DNA of 64,000 bases from Sphingobacterium sp. (GCA_031286695.1 JAITTY010000011.1:1-64000); one strand, 5' to 3'. Counted from the first letter of the stretch, positions 8,323-17,071 are shown. The notes: generated by a model from the sequence alone, not told the origin. Translations and numbers: made by a program.

Positions 8323-9069
8323 TCAACTATTCCAAATTTCCCAGTTCTTTTCTGCCTGTAGAACCAACATTTCATATCCATTTTTGATTCTAGCTCCTTT
8401 TTCTTTGCTTTTTCGTAAAAATGCAGTCTCTTCTGGGTTGTAAATGAGATCATAGCAGAGGTGCGTCTCATTTATAAATTCGTATGGAATTTTAGGAGAT
8501 TCTGCTATATTGGGGAATGTACCTACTGGAGAACAGTTGACAATTATGGTATGGTCAGCTAAGATAGAAGCATCGAGTTCATCATAAGACAACTGGCCCG
8601 CATGTTTGGTTCTGCTGACCAGTTTGTGTGTTATTCTTAGCTGATTCAGCGCATAGATTACGGCTTTTGCAGCCCCCCCATTTCCTAGAATCAAAGCCTT
8701 TTTGTCAAGATGAGGATTTAATAGAGGTCTTATCGAAGCCTCAAAACCATAGGCATCTGTATTATATCCTTTTAGATGCGTCGAGCCATCTGCAGTGTGG
8801 CTGATCCGGATACAGTTTACAGCTTGTATTGCTGCAGCTTCTTCCGAAAGCTCATCCAAATAATCCATAACCTCTATTTTATAAGGAATGGTCACATTGA
8901 CTCCATAGAAATCTTTATTGGAAGCAATAGCTGTAAAATCAGCTATTTGAGGAAGTGCATATAGATCATAGTCTACATCCGTAATATGTTCTTGCTGAAA
9001 TTTCTTTAAATAATATTTTTTTGAAAAGGAGTGTCCTAATGGATACCCTATTAAACCTAGTTTTTTCAT
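8323..9069 (-). CDS. aroE: Shikimate dehydrogenase
   Basis: A 248-residue enzyme reducing 3-dehydroshikimate to shikimate with NADPH, in the aromatic amino acid pathway. The N-terminal 'GLIGYPLGHSFSKKYYL' binds shikimate, 'VNVTIPYK' contains the catalytic Lys64, 'GYNTDAYGF' the paired Asp105, and 'ILGNGGAAKAVIYAL' is the cofactor-binding loop. The frame extends upstream to 9141, but the ATG at 9069 gives MKKLGLIGYPLGHS, the standard N-terminus, and is preferred. It may be transcribed with the TPR gene upstream, 97 bp away. Confidence 0.93.
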   Translation of the reverse strand: MKKLGLIGYPLGHSFSKKYYLKKFQQEHITDVDYDLYALPQIADFTAIASNKDFYGVNVTIPYKIEVMDYLDELSEEAAAIQAVNCIRISHTADGSTHLKGYNTDAYGFEASIRPLLNPHLDKKALILGNGGAAKAVIYALNQLRITHKLVSRTKHAGQLSYDELDASILADHTIIVNCSPVGTFPNIAESPKIPYEFINETHLCYDLIYNPEETAFLRKSKEKGARIKNGYEMLVLQAEKNWEIWNS

Positions 9070-9166
9070 TGGAATTTTGACAATATCTTGAGGAATCAGG
9101 AATGTATCTTGAGATTTAAATCTCCGGTCATTGCGTCGCAATAACCGGAGATCGGCCTAGTATATG

Positions 9167-10579
9167 TTAATTTTTCGGCTTTGTATATTTTTTTACGATT
9201 TCAGTAATGATCTGATTTCCTTGCAACTGTGGGAGGTAATCAAAAAGAATAGGATGCTTTTCAGGGTCAGTAGCTAGGCCAAGCTCCAAAAAGTTTAATG
9301 CTTCATTGTATTGTCCATTGGCAAATAGATAAGCAACCACACGGTAATATAGCTCTGCCGCATTTGGATTTTGTGTAATAGCATCAGAGATTACATTAAT
9401 CGCTTCATCCATCTTACTTTGTTCAAATAGAATTGAGGAATAATCAAGCCAAGCATCTATATCTGTTGGATTCAAGGCAACGACCTTCTTATAGGCTTCT
9501 TCTGCAAGATCTATTTGTTGAAGTTTATAACGGGCATCGGCAATTGCAAACCAGTAATCTGGGTTTGTATCCTCCAGTTCTAAAGCTTTTTTATAGAAAT
9601 GAAGTGATTCAAAATAACGTTCTTCAAAATCTAGGGTAACCCCGATACCGAACCAGGCATCAGCAAGTTCCGCATCTAATTTTACCGCTTTTTTATAATA
9701 ATTGCGGGCTTCCTCCATCTGCTCAAGTTTTTCATAACATTCGCCTATCGCGCAATAGGTATCAGCACTTGGTTGTTCATATTCAAATGTTTGTTTGTAA
9801 ACATCCAATGCTTCTTGATAGCGATCTAGATTGACAAGAGCATTCCCCTTATTGAAATAAGCTGAAGAAAAGTCTTCCTTAATTAATATAGCATAGTCGT
9901 ATGCGTCCAACGCTTCCTCAAACTGACCGATTTTATGGTAAGAATTTCCCAAATTGTACCAAGCGTAGTAGGAGTATGGGTCTGAATCAATGTACTTTTT
10001 ATAAAAGGAGATACTTTCCTCTTGTTTATCCAATACATCATAACAATAGGCCAACTCATAGAGTGCTTCTTGGTAATCCATGTTGAGTTCAAGTGCTTTC
10101 TTTAGATAAATTATTGCCTTGTCATAATTCATTTGCGCTTGAAAGATCATCGCAATATGGAAATAGACCTCATCTTTATTATCTAATAGTGGAAGTGCTT
10201 TGAAGAGCTGTTCCAAAGCATCATCAAACTGGCCGATACTGCCTAATATGCCGCCACGGATCAAGAAAATGTCTCCTTCTGAAGCTTCCAATAATTCCGC
10301 TTTATCCAACGCTGCAAGCGCATTCTGATATTGTTGAATCGTTGAAAACAATTGTGCTTGTTTCAATAAGAAGGTAATATCAAAAGGGTGTTGGCTGATG
10401 GCAAATTCGGTGACCTGTAAGGCCTTAACAGGGTCATTTTTTTCAGCGTAGTAATCAATAATTCCTTCAAAAGCTTTGGAGTCAAAAAAATACTGATCCT
10501 CGTTTCGAAGCATTTCCTCATATCTGTCTACCGAGATTTTTCTTTCCTCGGGGTTTTCAAATTCAAAATCCTCTTCCAT
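9167..10579 (-). CDS. Cytosolic TPR repeat protein
   Basis: A 470-residue soluble protein made almost wholly of tetratricopeptide repeats. From about residue 55 to 450 units of 34 residues recur, for example 'YQNALAALDKAELLEASEGD', 'GQFEEALDAYDYAILIKEDF' and 'RYQEALDVYKQTFEYEQPSA'. The N-terminus is acidic without a signal peptide, so it probably acts in the cytosol as a binding scaffold; partners are unknown. The ATG at 10579 is chosen; a TTG two codons earlier is the alternative. aroE lies downstream in the same direction. Confidence 0.8.
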   Translation of the reverse strand: MEEDFEFENPEERKISVDRYEEMLRNEDQYFFDSKAFEGIIDYYAEKNDPVKALQVTEFAISQHPFDITFLLKQAQLFSTIQQYQNALAALDKAELLEASEGDIFLIRGGILGSIGQFDDALEQLFKALPLLDNKDEVYFHIAMIFQAQMNYDKAIIYLKKALELNMDYQEALYELAYCYDVLDKQEESISFYKKYIDSDPYSYYAWYNLGNSYHKIGQFEEALDAYDYAILIKEDFSSAYFNKGNALVNLDRYQEALDVYKQTFEYEQPSADTYCAIGECYEKLEQMEEARNYYKKAVKLDAELADAWFGIGVTLDFEERYFESLHFYKKALELEDTNPDYWFAIADARYKLQQIDLAEEAYKKVVALNPTDIDAWLDYSSILFEQSKMDEAINVISDAITQNPNAAELYYRVVAYLFANGQYNEALNFLELGLATDPEKHPILFDYLPQLQGNQIITEIVKKYTKPKN

Positions 10580-10708
10580 TCTCAAAAGTTTAAAACCAGT
10601 ATTCTGTTCCTTAATTCAAAATACTAATTTCTTATCTAATTTGTTCGAACTAATTTTCCACAAATTGGATATCCTCCACAAAGTTAAGGATAAATACGTG
10701 TAAAATAA

Positions 10709-10734
10709 AAAAGCCGGCTTTAAAGCCGGCTTTT
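10709..10734 (-). terminator. Intrinsic terminator of the OmpA-family gene
   Basis: AAAAGCCGGC (10709-10718) and GCCGGCTTTT (10725-10734) form a perfect 10-bp stem around TTTAAA. Read on the minus strand it lies 24 bp beyond the porin stop codon, with T residues after the stem. Confidence 0.85.
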
Positions 10735-10758
10735 ATTATAATGGTATGTTATATACGA

Positions 10759-12132
10759 TTATTTTTTGATCTCAACACGACGGTTTTGAACACGACCCTC
10801 TTCAGTAGCATTAGATGCAACTGGGTTTTTCTCTCCGTAACCTTTAGCAGTGATGCTTGATGAAGAAACACCAGCGTTTACTAAATATTGTTTTACAGAG
10901 TTAGCACGGTCTTTAGATAAAGTTAAGTTATAAGCTTCAGAACCTTCTGCAGATGCATAACCATCTAATGCTACAGCTGAATTGTTATCACGTAACTCTT
11001 TAGCCAATTTGTCTAATGTAGAGTAAGATGAAGTTTTCAATACTGAGCTATCAAATTCGAATTGAATTGGAGCATAGTAACCGTTAGAAGCTACAGTTTC
11101 AACAACTGGCTCTGGGAATTTGATTGGACATCCTGAACCATCTACTGGAGTACCCGCTGGAGTACCAGGACATTTGTCAAATTTATCAGATACACCGTCA
11201 CCATCAGCGTCAGCGCTTAATGTGTTAACAGTACCTTCTAAAGTGCTTACACGTTGTTTCAATGCTTCAACTTCGTTTCTCAATGAAGGATCTTTCAACT
11301 CATCGTACAATGTAGCAACTGGGTTAGCAAAAGTCAAGTTTTGTTTGTCTTTCGAACCTAAAGTGAATTCTAGACCAGCCATAACTGAAGAGAATTTACC
11401 TTTGTAAGAAGATTGACGAGCTGGACCATAGATTTGATCATCAGCAAAGTTCATTGTATAACCTAAGTTCAATGCTACTACTTCAGATAATTTGAATTTA
11501 GCACCAACACCTACAGGAACGAATGCTGTTAATTTGTTATCACGGTCACGTTTTGGATCACGGTCACCGATTACACCATCACCCCAGTTTCCTTTGTTGT
11601 CATAAACAACTTTACCATTGAAGTCATTTCCATCGTATTGAACAGGGTTGTAAGCCATCGCTCCTAAACCTACTTTAGCGTAGAAGTTAACCGCATTTTC
11701 TCTTCTCAAGAAATCGATAGTACCCAATTGGAATACACCGTTTAAGCTAGCAGCCCAGTTAACACTAGTTTCTACTGAACGAGCACCTCTTGAGTTTTCG
11801 ATAGCAGGACCAGAAAGATCATGGTTGTAAGTTTTGATCTTACCACGGTTTGCTTCAACTTCTAAACCGAATAAGTGAGAGAATTGTTTACGTACTGTCA
11901 AACCATAGTACTCACCTACTTTATTTTGGAAGTAACCTACTTTTTGACCAAAAGCGTTACCGCCACCGATTACGTTGTTCGGTGTAGTGATACCACCTTG
12001 AACTCCGATAGACCAAGTTCTGTATTGTGATCTACCACCGAATACTTGTTGAGCTTGTGCTGTACCAGCGAAACCTAAAGCGGCAACTAATGTAGCAGCA
12101 ACAGCTGTTTTTTTAATTGTAGAATAGTTCAT
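10759..12132 (-). CDS. OmpA-family outer-membrane porin with TSP3 repeats
   Basis: A 457-residue outer-membrane protein linking the membrane to peptidoglycan. The signal peptide ends near AQA (about 27). Next come an N-terminal barrel domain (about 28-270), a calcium-binding thrombospondin-3 type segment ('DADGDGVSDKFDKCPGTPAG', about 310-340), and a C-terminal OmpA domain with 'YASAEGSEAYNLTLSKDRAN' and 'GYGEKNPVASNATEEGRVQN', which binds diaminopimelate in peptidoglycan. The frame runs upstream to a TTG at 12174, but the ATG at 12132 begins the signal peptide directly. Codon use looks strongly biased, as for an abundant protein. It has its own terminator and is probably monocistronic. Confidence 0.9.
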   Translation of the reverse strand: MNYSTIKKTAVAATLVAALGFAGTAQAQQVFGGRSQYRTWSIGVQGGITTPNNVIGGGNAFGQKVGYFQNKVGEYYGLTVRKQFSHLFGLEVEANRGKIKTYNHDLSGPAIENSRGARSVETSVNWAASLNGVFQLGTIDFLRRENAVNFYAKVGLGAMAYNPVQYDGNDFNGKVVYDNKGNWGDGVIGDRDPKRDRDNKLTAFVPVGVGAKFKLSEVVALNLGYTMNFADDQIYGPARQSSYKGKFSSVMAGLEFTLGSKDKQNLTFANPVATLYDELKDPSLRNEVEALKQRVSTLEGTVNTLSADADGDGVSDKFDKCPGTPAGTPVDGSGCPIKFPEPVVETVASNGYYAPIQFEFDSSVLKTSSYSTLDKLAKELRDNNSAVALDGYASAEGSEAYNLTLSKDRANSVKQYLVNAGVSSSSITAKGYGEKNPVASNATEEGRVQNRRVEIKK

Positions 12133-12285
12133 ACTCTTGTTTTTAAGGTTATTATTAATTTTAATTGTTTTCAAATTTAATTATCATATTAACACATGGA
12201 ACAGTACAATTGCCGTGCCAAAGTCTTAAAGTTATGTTAAAATTTTGTTTTTGCGATATTTTGTACTAAATTAAGTATTTAATGT

Positions 12286-12338
12286 GAAACAACAAAACAA
12301 AAATTCGGTACGAAAGTACCAAATTTTTGTTTTGTTTC
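12286..12338 (-). terminator. Long hairpin after the Pit operon, probable terminator
   Basis: Bases 12286-12311 and 12316-12338 are complementary over about 23 positions, with one 3-base bulge and one mismatch, around the loop GAAA. The core is GGTAC/GTACC. On the minus strand it begins 35 bp after the Pit stop codon, and the 3' arm is rich in T. The remaining bases up to 12132 should hold the ompA promoter; only a TAACTTTA-like element was seen there. Confidence 0.65.
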
Positions 12339-12372
12339 AATAGGTTTAAGAAAAAAATTAAGGTTTTTTTTT

Positions 12373-13383
12373 CTAAAGCAAATAATGTACGACCAATAAC
12401 GACAATCCACCCAGCAAAGCTGAAACTGGAATTGTCAATATCCAAGCCCATAACAGGCTGATTGTAACCCCCCAGCGTACTGCCGATACACGTTTTACAA
12501 CGCCAACACCGATAATAGCACCTGTAATGGTATGCGTTGTTGAAGCTGGGATTCCAAAATGTTCTGTGATGCCCAATGTTACAGCTCCCGCAGATTCAGC
12601 ACAAACACCTTCCAATGGAGTTACTTTTGTGATCTTGGTTCCCATTGTTTTGACAATTTTCCATCCACCGCTCATTGTTCCTGCCGAAATAGCGGCATAA
12701 CAAGTCAATGGAATCCATTCGGGCATGTGTTCAGTCGTTGGGACATAACCTCCAGCAACCATAGCTACAAGGATGATACCCATGACCTTTTGCGCATCAT
12801 TACCCCCATGAGCAAAACTCAAAGCAGCAGAAGAGATCAATTGTAAGATCTTGAACCATTTTTCGGCAACACTTGGTCGTGATTTTTTAGCTAAATTAAT
12901 AACAATAAGTGTGATGATGACTGATATCGTCATACCTATAATAGGAGCGAGTACGATAAAAGCAATGATCTTTAAAGTAGCATCAATATTGATTGCGTGA
13001 ATAGGGTCTGCGCCAAGAATAAATGCGTACGCCATACCTGATCCTGCAAAACCTCCAATAAGTGTATGGGATGAACTTGATGGTACACCATAGTACCATG
13101 TAAATAGATTCCAGCCAATTGCTGCAAGCAATCCAGCAAAAATAACCTCTAAGGTAATGTATTCTTCCAATACTGTTTTTGCAATGGTATTGGCTACTTT
13201 ATGATCCGTAAAGTAGAAGTAAGCTGCAAAGTTGAATATCGCAGCCCATAAAACGGCCATTGCTGGCGTTAAGACTTTTGTTGATACAACTGTCGCAATG
13301 GAATTGGCTGCATCATGGAATCCATTGATGTAGTCAAAAGCAATCGCAAGGACAATCACAACAACGAGTAATGTTGACATCAT
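12373..13383 (-). CDS. pit: PiT-family inorganic phosphate transporter
   Basis: A 336-residue inner-membrane transporter importing phosphate, probably as a metal-phosphate complex driven by the proton gradient. Both PiT signature repeats are present: 'GFHDAANSIATVVSTKVLTP' near the N-terminus and 'FAHGGNDAQKVMGIILVAMV' in the middle, embedded among roughly eight to ten hydrophobic segments. The C-terminal 'GIPASTTHTITGAIIGVGVV' is the mirror of 'GVPSSSSHTLIGGFAGSGMA', as expected from the internal duplication. It follows the DUF47 gene by 36 bp, the usual pair. The Pho-box-like element upstream of DUF47 would control both. Confidence 0.93.
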   Translation of the reverse strand: MMSTLLVVVIVLAIAFDYINGFHDAANSIATVVSTKVLTPAMAVLWAAIFNFAAYFYFTDHKVANTIAKTVLEEYITLEVIFAGLLAAIGWNLFTWYYGVPSSSSHTLIGGFAGSGMAYAFILGADPIHAINIDATLKIIAFIVLAPIIGMTISVIITLIVINLAKKSRPSVAEKWFKILQLISSAALSFAHGGNDAQKVMGIILVAMVAGGYVPTTEHMPEWIPLTCYAAISAGTMSGGWKIVKTMGTKITKVTPLEGVCAESAGAVTLGITEHFGIPASTTHTITGAIIGVGVVKRVSAVRWGVTISLLWAWILTIPVSALLGGLSLLVVHYLL

Positions 13384-13419
13384 AATCTCGTAGAATTTTT
13401 GTGCACTTAAATCGAATGA

Positions 13420-14067
13420 TTATGCGTTTTTAACTAGAATGCTTTCTAATACGTTAGCAACATCCTCACATTTATCGGTTGCATCTTCCATTGCAGATAA
13501 CACTTCTTTGTGTTTAATTAATGAAATTGCATCTTTTTCAAATTCAAAAAGGTCGGCTACAGCTTTATCAAAAATATAATCCGCTTTGTTTTCTACACTA
13601 TTGATACGAACACATGAGTCCGTAATATTGCGGATATTTTTTAAGTCTCTAAGCTCATGAATAGCTTTTGATACATGTTCGGTAGCTTCAACCAGTAAGT
13701 CAGCAATTTCAATCATTGGTTCAGTGGCCTTTTCAACCTTGTAAAGGTCCATTCTATTGGCGGCACCGTGTATAAAATCTGCGACATCGTCCAATGAGCT
13801 TGCTAAAGAGTGTATATCTTCGCGGTCAAAAGGAGTGATAAAGTTCTTTCCCAGCTCCAAATGAATTTGATGCGTGATGTTGTCGCCTTTATGTTCCAAA
13901 TCTTCTACTTTGCGTGTTAATTCCTTTTTCTTTTCAGGGTTGCTTGAGTTAACAATATCTTTTAACAACTTTGACATCTCGATCAAGTTGTTGCCGGCTT
14001 GTTCAAACAAAGGGAAGAATTTTTTGTCCTTTGGAACGAAGTATTGAAAAATGCTATTTAAAGACAT
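13420..14067 (-). CDS. DUF47 / PhoU-like regulator of phosphate transport
   Basis: A 215-residue all-helical cytosolic protein of the DUF47 family, a relative of PhoU. Typical features are 'KVEDLEHKGDNITHQIHLEL' and 'FITPFDREDIHSLASSLDDV' in the first half, and 'KHKEVLSAMEDATDKCEDVA' in the second, with the acidic positions expected to bind metal. DUF47 genes are nearly always found beside pit genes and are thought to modulate Pit activity. It lies 36 bp before pit and 90 bp after the kinase gene, with its own promoter region between. Confidence 0.9.
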   Translation of the reverse strand: MSLNSIFQYFVPKDKKFFPLFEQAGNNLIEMSKLLKDIVNSSNPEKKKELTRKVEDLEHKGDNITHQIHLELGKNFITPFDREDIHSLASSLDDVADFIHGAANRMDLYKVEKATEPMIEIADLLVEATEHVSKAIHELRDLKNIRNITDSCVRINSVENKADYIFDKAVADLFEFEKDAISLIKHKEVLSAMEDATDKCEDVANVLESILVKNA

Positions 14068-14085
14068 ATCTTAAATTTATTTTTG

Positions 14086-14119
14086 CAAAAATAATACCTT
14101 AATGTTAAGTTAATGTTAA
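14086..14119 (-). promoter_or_regulatory. Promoter of the DUF47-pit operon with Pho-box-like direct repeat
   Basis: On the minus strand, TTAACA occurs at 14119-14114 and again at 14108-14103, exactly 11 bp apart. Nine bases later comes TATTTTTG (14093-14086), a full match to TAnnTTTG. No TTG is visible at the usual -33 distance; the repeats occupy that place, as for an activator-dependent promoter. The repeats have the form of the Bacillus PhoP site (TTAACA-like, 11-bp period). That a PhoB-like regulator binds here is inference. Confidence 0.5.
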
Positions 14120-14157
14120 CATTGGTTTTGTTTAAACACAAAAGTGTCATCAATTGT

Positions 14158-15195
14158 TTAATTTCCTGACTGAACTTTTTGTAAAGTAAAGCCAAATGTT
14201 GTTCCAATGCCTTCCGTACTTCGGACATTGACGTTTTGCTGATGTGCTTCGACAATATGCTTTACGATAGCTAATCCTAATCCTGATCCTCCGATATCGC
14301 GTGATCGACTCTTATCAGTTCGGAAAAAGCGCTCGAATACACGGCTGAGATTTTTTTCTTCAATACCATAACCGTCATCGGTAATTTCGATGAGAACCTG
14401 TTCAAATAGTGGGAAAATCTTAATTTTCGTCGTTCCACCTTCTTTTCCATACTTCAGGGAATTGTCGATCAGATTGTATAATACCTGGTGGATTTTATTG
14501 CGGTCTGCTTTAACCCAATGTGGTGTACCCGCTTTGGGTTTGAATTCTATTTTGATATTGTGCTGTTTAGCTTTGTCTTCAAGAGAGTAGGTGGTATCTT
14601 TGATGAGGTCAACGATATCAAATTTCTCTATATTCAGGACCATTTTTCCAGATTCCAGTTTGGATATTTCATCAAGATCCTGGATCAGGTAGTTTAGTCG
14701 GTCTAGATTTCGGGCAGCCTTATCTAAGAAGTTTTTGGCCATTTCCATGTCTTCTTCCATAAGGCCATCCTGCAAGGTCTCTATATAACCTTGGGTAGCA
14801 AATAGCGGCGTTTTGAATTCATGAGAAATGTTGGATAAAAACTCTCTGCGGAATTTTTCTTGTGATTTTAATTGCTCTATCTCATTTTTTTTGTCTTTTG
14901 CCCAGGCCTTGACTTCGTTTTCTGCATCTGTTATGGGATCTTCACTGACATGTTCTCCAATAGCATCTTTGAGATCCTTGCCAAGTTTGAGATTATGAAT
15001 TAGTTTATACATCGTATTGAGTCTGCGATATATATATTTTTCAAATAGATAGTTAAATAGGAGGAAACTCGTTACCACAGCAACAAAGAAAATGATCAGC
15101 GCTGTCTGTAGGTCATGTTTATAATAAAAGCTGATCGTAGATATTGCAATGCCGACAGCTGCGGAGTTTGCCAGTAGTAATTGTCTAAAATTCAT
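14158..15195 (-). CDS. PhoR-like membrane sensor histidine kinase
   Basis: A 345-residue inner-membrane kinase. Two membrane segments (about 8-22 and 30-48) with almost no periplasmic loop are followed by a helical linker. The phospho-acceptor His125 lies in SHEFKTPL, and a complete ATPase domain shows the N box YNLIDNSLKYG, G1 DDGYGIEE and G2 'GGSGLGLAIVKHIVEAH'. The lack of a periplasmic sensor resembles PhoR, which takes its signal from transport proteins. It sits directly upstream of DUF47-pit, which supports a phosphate role, but no response regulator gene is adjacent in the window. Confidence 0.82.
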   Translation of the reverse strand: MNFRQLLLANSAAVGIAISTISFYYKHDLQTALIIFFVAVVTSFLLFNYLFEKYIYRRLNTMYKLIHNLKLGKDLKDAIGEHVSEDPITDAENEVKAWAKDKKNEIEQLKSQEKFRREFLSNISHEFKTPLFATQGYIETLQDGLMEEDMEMAKNFLDKAARNLDRLNYLIQDLDEISKLESGKMVLNIEKFDIVDLIKDTTYSLEDKAKQHNIKIEFKPKAGTPHWVKADRNKIHQVLYNLIDNSLKYGKEGGTTKIKIFPLFEQVLIEITDDGYGIEEKNLSRVFERFFRTDKSRSRDIGGSGLGLAIVKHIVEAHQQNVNVRSTEGIGTTFGFTLQKVQSGN

Positions 15196-15204
15196 TTGCA
15201 GAAT

Positions 15205-15229
15205 AAAAAAGGCCCCTGATTTGGAGCCT
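15205..15229 (-). terminator. Intrinsic terminator after psd
   Basis: On the minus strand AGGCTCC (15229-15223) pairs with GGGGCCT (15216-15210), with one G-U pair and a 6-base loop, followed by six T. It lies between the psd stop (15259) and the kinase start (15195), separating their transcripts. Confidence 0.7.
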
Positions 15230-15258
15230 AAGTTACTTATAATGATATTAATAAATTG

Positions 15259-15912
15259 TTAAAATTTTCCGATAATCGTTTTTGCTCCAGTAACCTTATC
15301 ACCAATGTTAACATTGATTTCAGTTCCTAAAGGAAGAAATAAATCTACGCGTGAACCGAATTTGATAAAACCAAACTCATTGCCTTGTACAACTTCGTCT
15401 TTTTCTTTGACATACCATACAATGCGGCGTGCTAGTGCTCCTGCAATCTGGCGGAAGAGAACCTCTCGTCCTGCCTTATCTTTGACAACGACTGTTGTTC
15501 TTTCGTTATCGGTAGATGATTTGGGGTGCCAGGCCACTAGAAATTTGCCGGGATGGTATTTAAAGAACGTAACTAAACCACTGATTGGGTTTCTGTTGAC
15601 ATGCACATTGACAGGAGACATAAATATAGACACCTGTATCCGCTTATCGTGGAAATACTCATTTTCCTCAGTTTCTTCGATAACAACAACTTTTCCATCT
15701 GCTGGACAAAGAATCAGGCCATCCTGCGGGTTGACCACTTTTTTGGGGCTTCTGAAAAATTGAACAACTGTAATGAATAGGAATGCGGATAGCGCATAAA
15801 TAAACCATTTGGCGTATTGCGGAGCATCATAATAATCCGCAACGGCATTGATAATGAAGATAAAAAGTACAGCGATTGCTAATGTGGTGTATCCTTCTTT
15901 ATGAAATTTCAT
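15259..15912 (-). CDS. psd: Phosphatidylserine decarboxylase, short type
   Basis: A 217-residue membrane-bound enzyme producing phosphatidylethanolamine from phosphatidylserine. Two N-terminal hydrophobic segments (about 8-26 and 35-52) are followed by 'LILCPADGKVVVIEE', 'IQVSIFMSPVNVHVNRNPI' and the self-cleavage site KFGS (Gly186-Ser187), where the pyruvoyl group forms. The length and the GS site match the short, proenzyme-type family common in Bacteroidota. It has a probable promoter in the 24-bp gap before it and a terminator after it. Confidence 0.92.
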   Translation of the reverse strand: MKFHKEGYTTLAIAVLFIFIINAVADYYDAPQYAKWFIYALSAFLFITVVQFFRSPKKVVNPQDGLILCPADGKVVVIEETEENEYFHDKRIQVSIFMSPVNVHVNRNPISGLVTFFKYHPGKFLVAWHPKSSTDNERTTVVVKDKAGREVLFRQIAGALARRIVWYVKEKDEVVQGNEFGFIKFGSRVDLFLPLGTEINVNIGDKVTGAKTIIGKF

Positions 15913-15927
15913 ATCTATTTATTTCTG

Positions 15928-15935
15928 CAAAGATA
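15928..15935 (-). promoter_or_regulatory. Putative -7 element of psd
   Basis: TATCTTTG on the minus strand (15935-15928) matches TAnnTTTG fully, 15 bases before the psd ATG at 15912, in the short gap behind the MORN-repeat gene. No clear TTG at -33 was found. Confidence 0.45.
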
Positions 15936-15936
15936 A

Positions 15937-17067
15937 TTATTTACTCGAATTGTCTATTTGTCTTTCGATTTTAATTGAATGGGTATAGATTTTTCCGTCA
16001 CTACCCTGTGTGATTCCGCCAGATACTCTTATGAGGTCGTCTTGAGGCTGATTGTCTTTATACGTCGGGAAATAGAAGTCAATACTTTTCGCAATACGGC
16101 TCAAAATGCCATCGAAAGGTTCGTTTTCCGAATCTGATATTAACTTGAAGTTCTTTTGACCAGCTATTCCGCTTTTTTTTACTTCTACGAGGTAAGAAAA
16201 ATTAACCTGTTTGGTGATGTCTAGCCCTGTTTTATTCAGCCTGTCATTAAAGCGTTTTGCGACGAAAGCATAAAAATTGGAATAGTCATCAAAACTGCAA
16301 GACTTGCCGTTAAACAGCTCTGCTCGGGTAAAATAATCATATGGTAGGATGCTTAATGACATGAAATCTTCATTATTCAGGTCTCCATTGTCATCATAGG
16401 TTGTTGTGAGCACACCATTTGCAAAGCGTTGTGTCATGGCGTAAATTGGTTGCTGACCTACATTATAAAAATAGGTGTTCCAGTTTCCCTGAGGCCGGCC
16501 ATTTTTTACTTTTCCTTTACGTAAATAGAAATCAAAACCGAACTCCGTAAAGCCTTCAAATGGAATCGAAAATTCATAGTTACCTTCGCCATTCATGACC
16601 TCCTGTTTCCCTCTGTTGTCCCAATAGTCTTTGATAAAATAACCTTGCTCATTATATGTAATCGTTAATAGGGGCTTTCCATCTGGGTAGTAATATTTCC
16701 AGTCCCCAGCCGGATGGTTGTTTTGGAAATTTACTTCCCATTTCAACACTCCATTCGGGTGGAAGGCCTGAAATAAGCCTTCTTTTTTACCATCTTTATA
16801 GGAACCAACGAGTATTCTCGCTCCATTTGGTGCAAAATCACGAAACTCACCATCAAAAACTTGCTTTGCAAAATCAAACTTGCTTACGCGCTCGATCGTT
16901 TTGAACTCACAATCTTTAGAAGCTAAATAATAATATTTGTCAAAGTAAAAGCGAATCAGTCCCTGGTCTAATTTTTCATAGAATACGGGTTTTTCATCCT
17001 GTGCATATAGATTTGTAAAACTACACACAGAAAATAATAACAGGATATGAATGAGTTTTCTAATCAT
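15937..17067 (-). CDS. Exported MORN/YwqK-type repeat protein of unknown function
   Basis: A 376-residue protein with a signal peptide ending near 'LYA-QD' (about 22). Residues about 75-230 contain MORN-like repeats of the kind annotated as YwqK-type, for example 'GSYKDGKKEGLFQAFHPNGV' and 'NHPAGDWKYYYPDGKPLLTI'. The C-terminal part (about 280-376, 'FSYLVEVKKSGIAGQKNFKL') recalls the TonB C-terminal fold often joined to such repeats in Bacteroidota, but that match is weak. It lies 4 bp downstream of polA in the same direction, so it may be transcribed with it. Location is probably periplasm or outer membrane; function is unknown. Confidence 0.7.
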   Translation of the reverse strand: MIRKLIHILLLFSVCSFTNLYAQDEKPVFYEKLDQGLIRFYFDKYYYLASKDCEFKTIERVSKFDFAKQVFDGEFRDFAPNGARILVGSYKDGKKEGLFQAFHPNGVLKWEVNFQNNHPAGDWKYYYPDGKPLLTITYNEQGYFIKDYWDNRGKQEVMNGEGNYEFSIPFEGFTEFGFDFYLRKGKVKNGRPQGNWNTYFYNVGQQPIYAMTQRFANGVLTTTYDDNGDLNNEDFMSLSILPYDYFTRAELFNGKSCSFDDYSNFYAFVAKRFNDRLNKTGLDITKQVNFSYLVEVKKSGIAGQKNFKLISDSENEPFDGILSRIAKSIDFYFPTYKDNQPQDDLIRVSGGITQGSDGKIYTHSIKIERQIDNSSK

Positions 17068-17071
17068 AATA

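Noticed and set aside
15937..17067. Toxin-antitoxin module because of the YwqK-type repeat
   Set aside because: The name is inherited by similarity only; the protein has a signal peptide and the neighbours are polA and psd, with no toxin gene.
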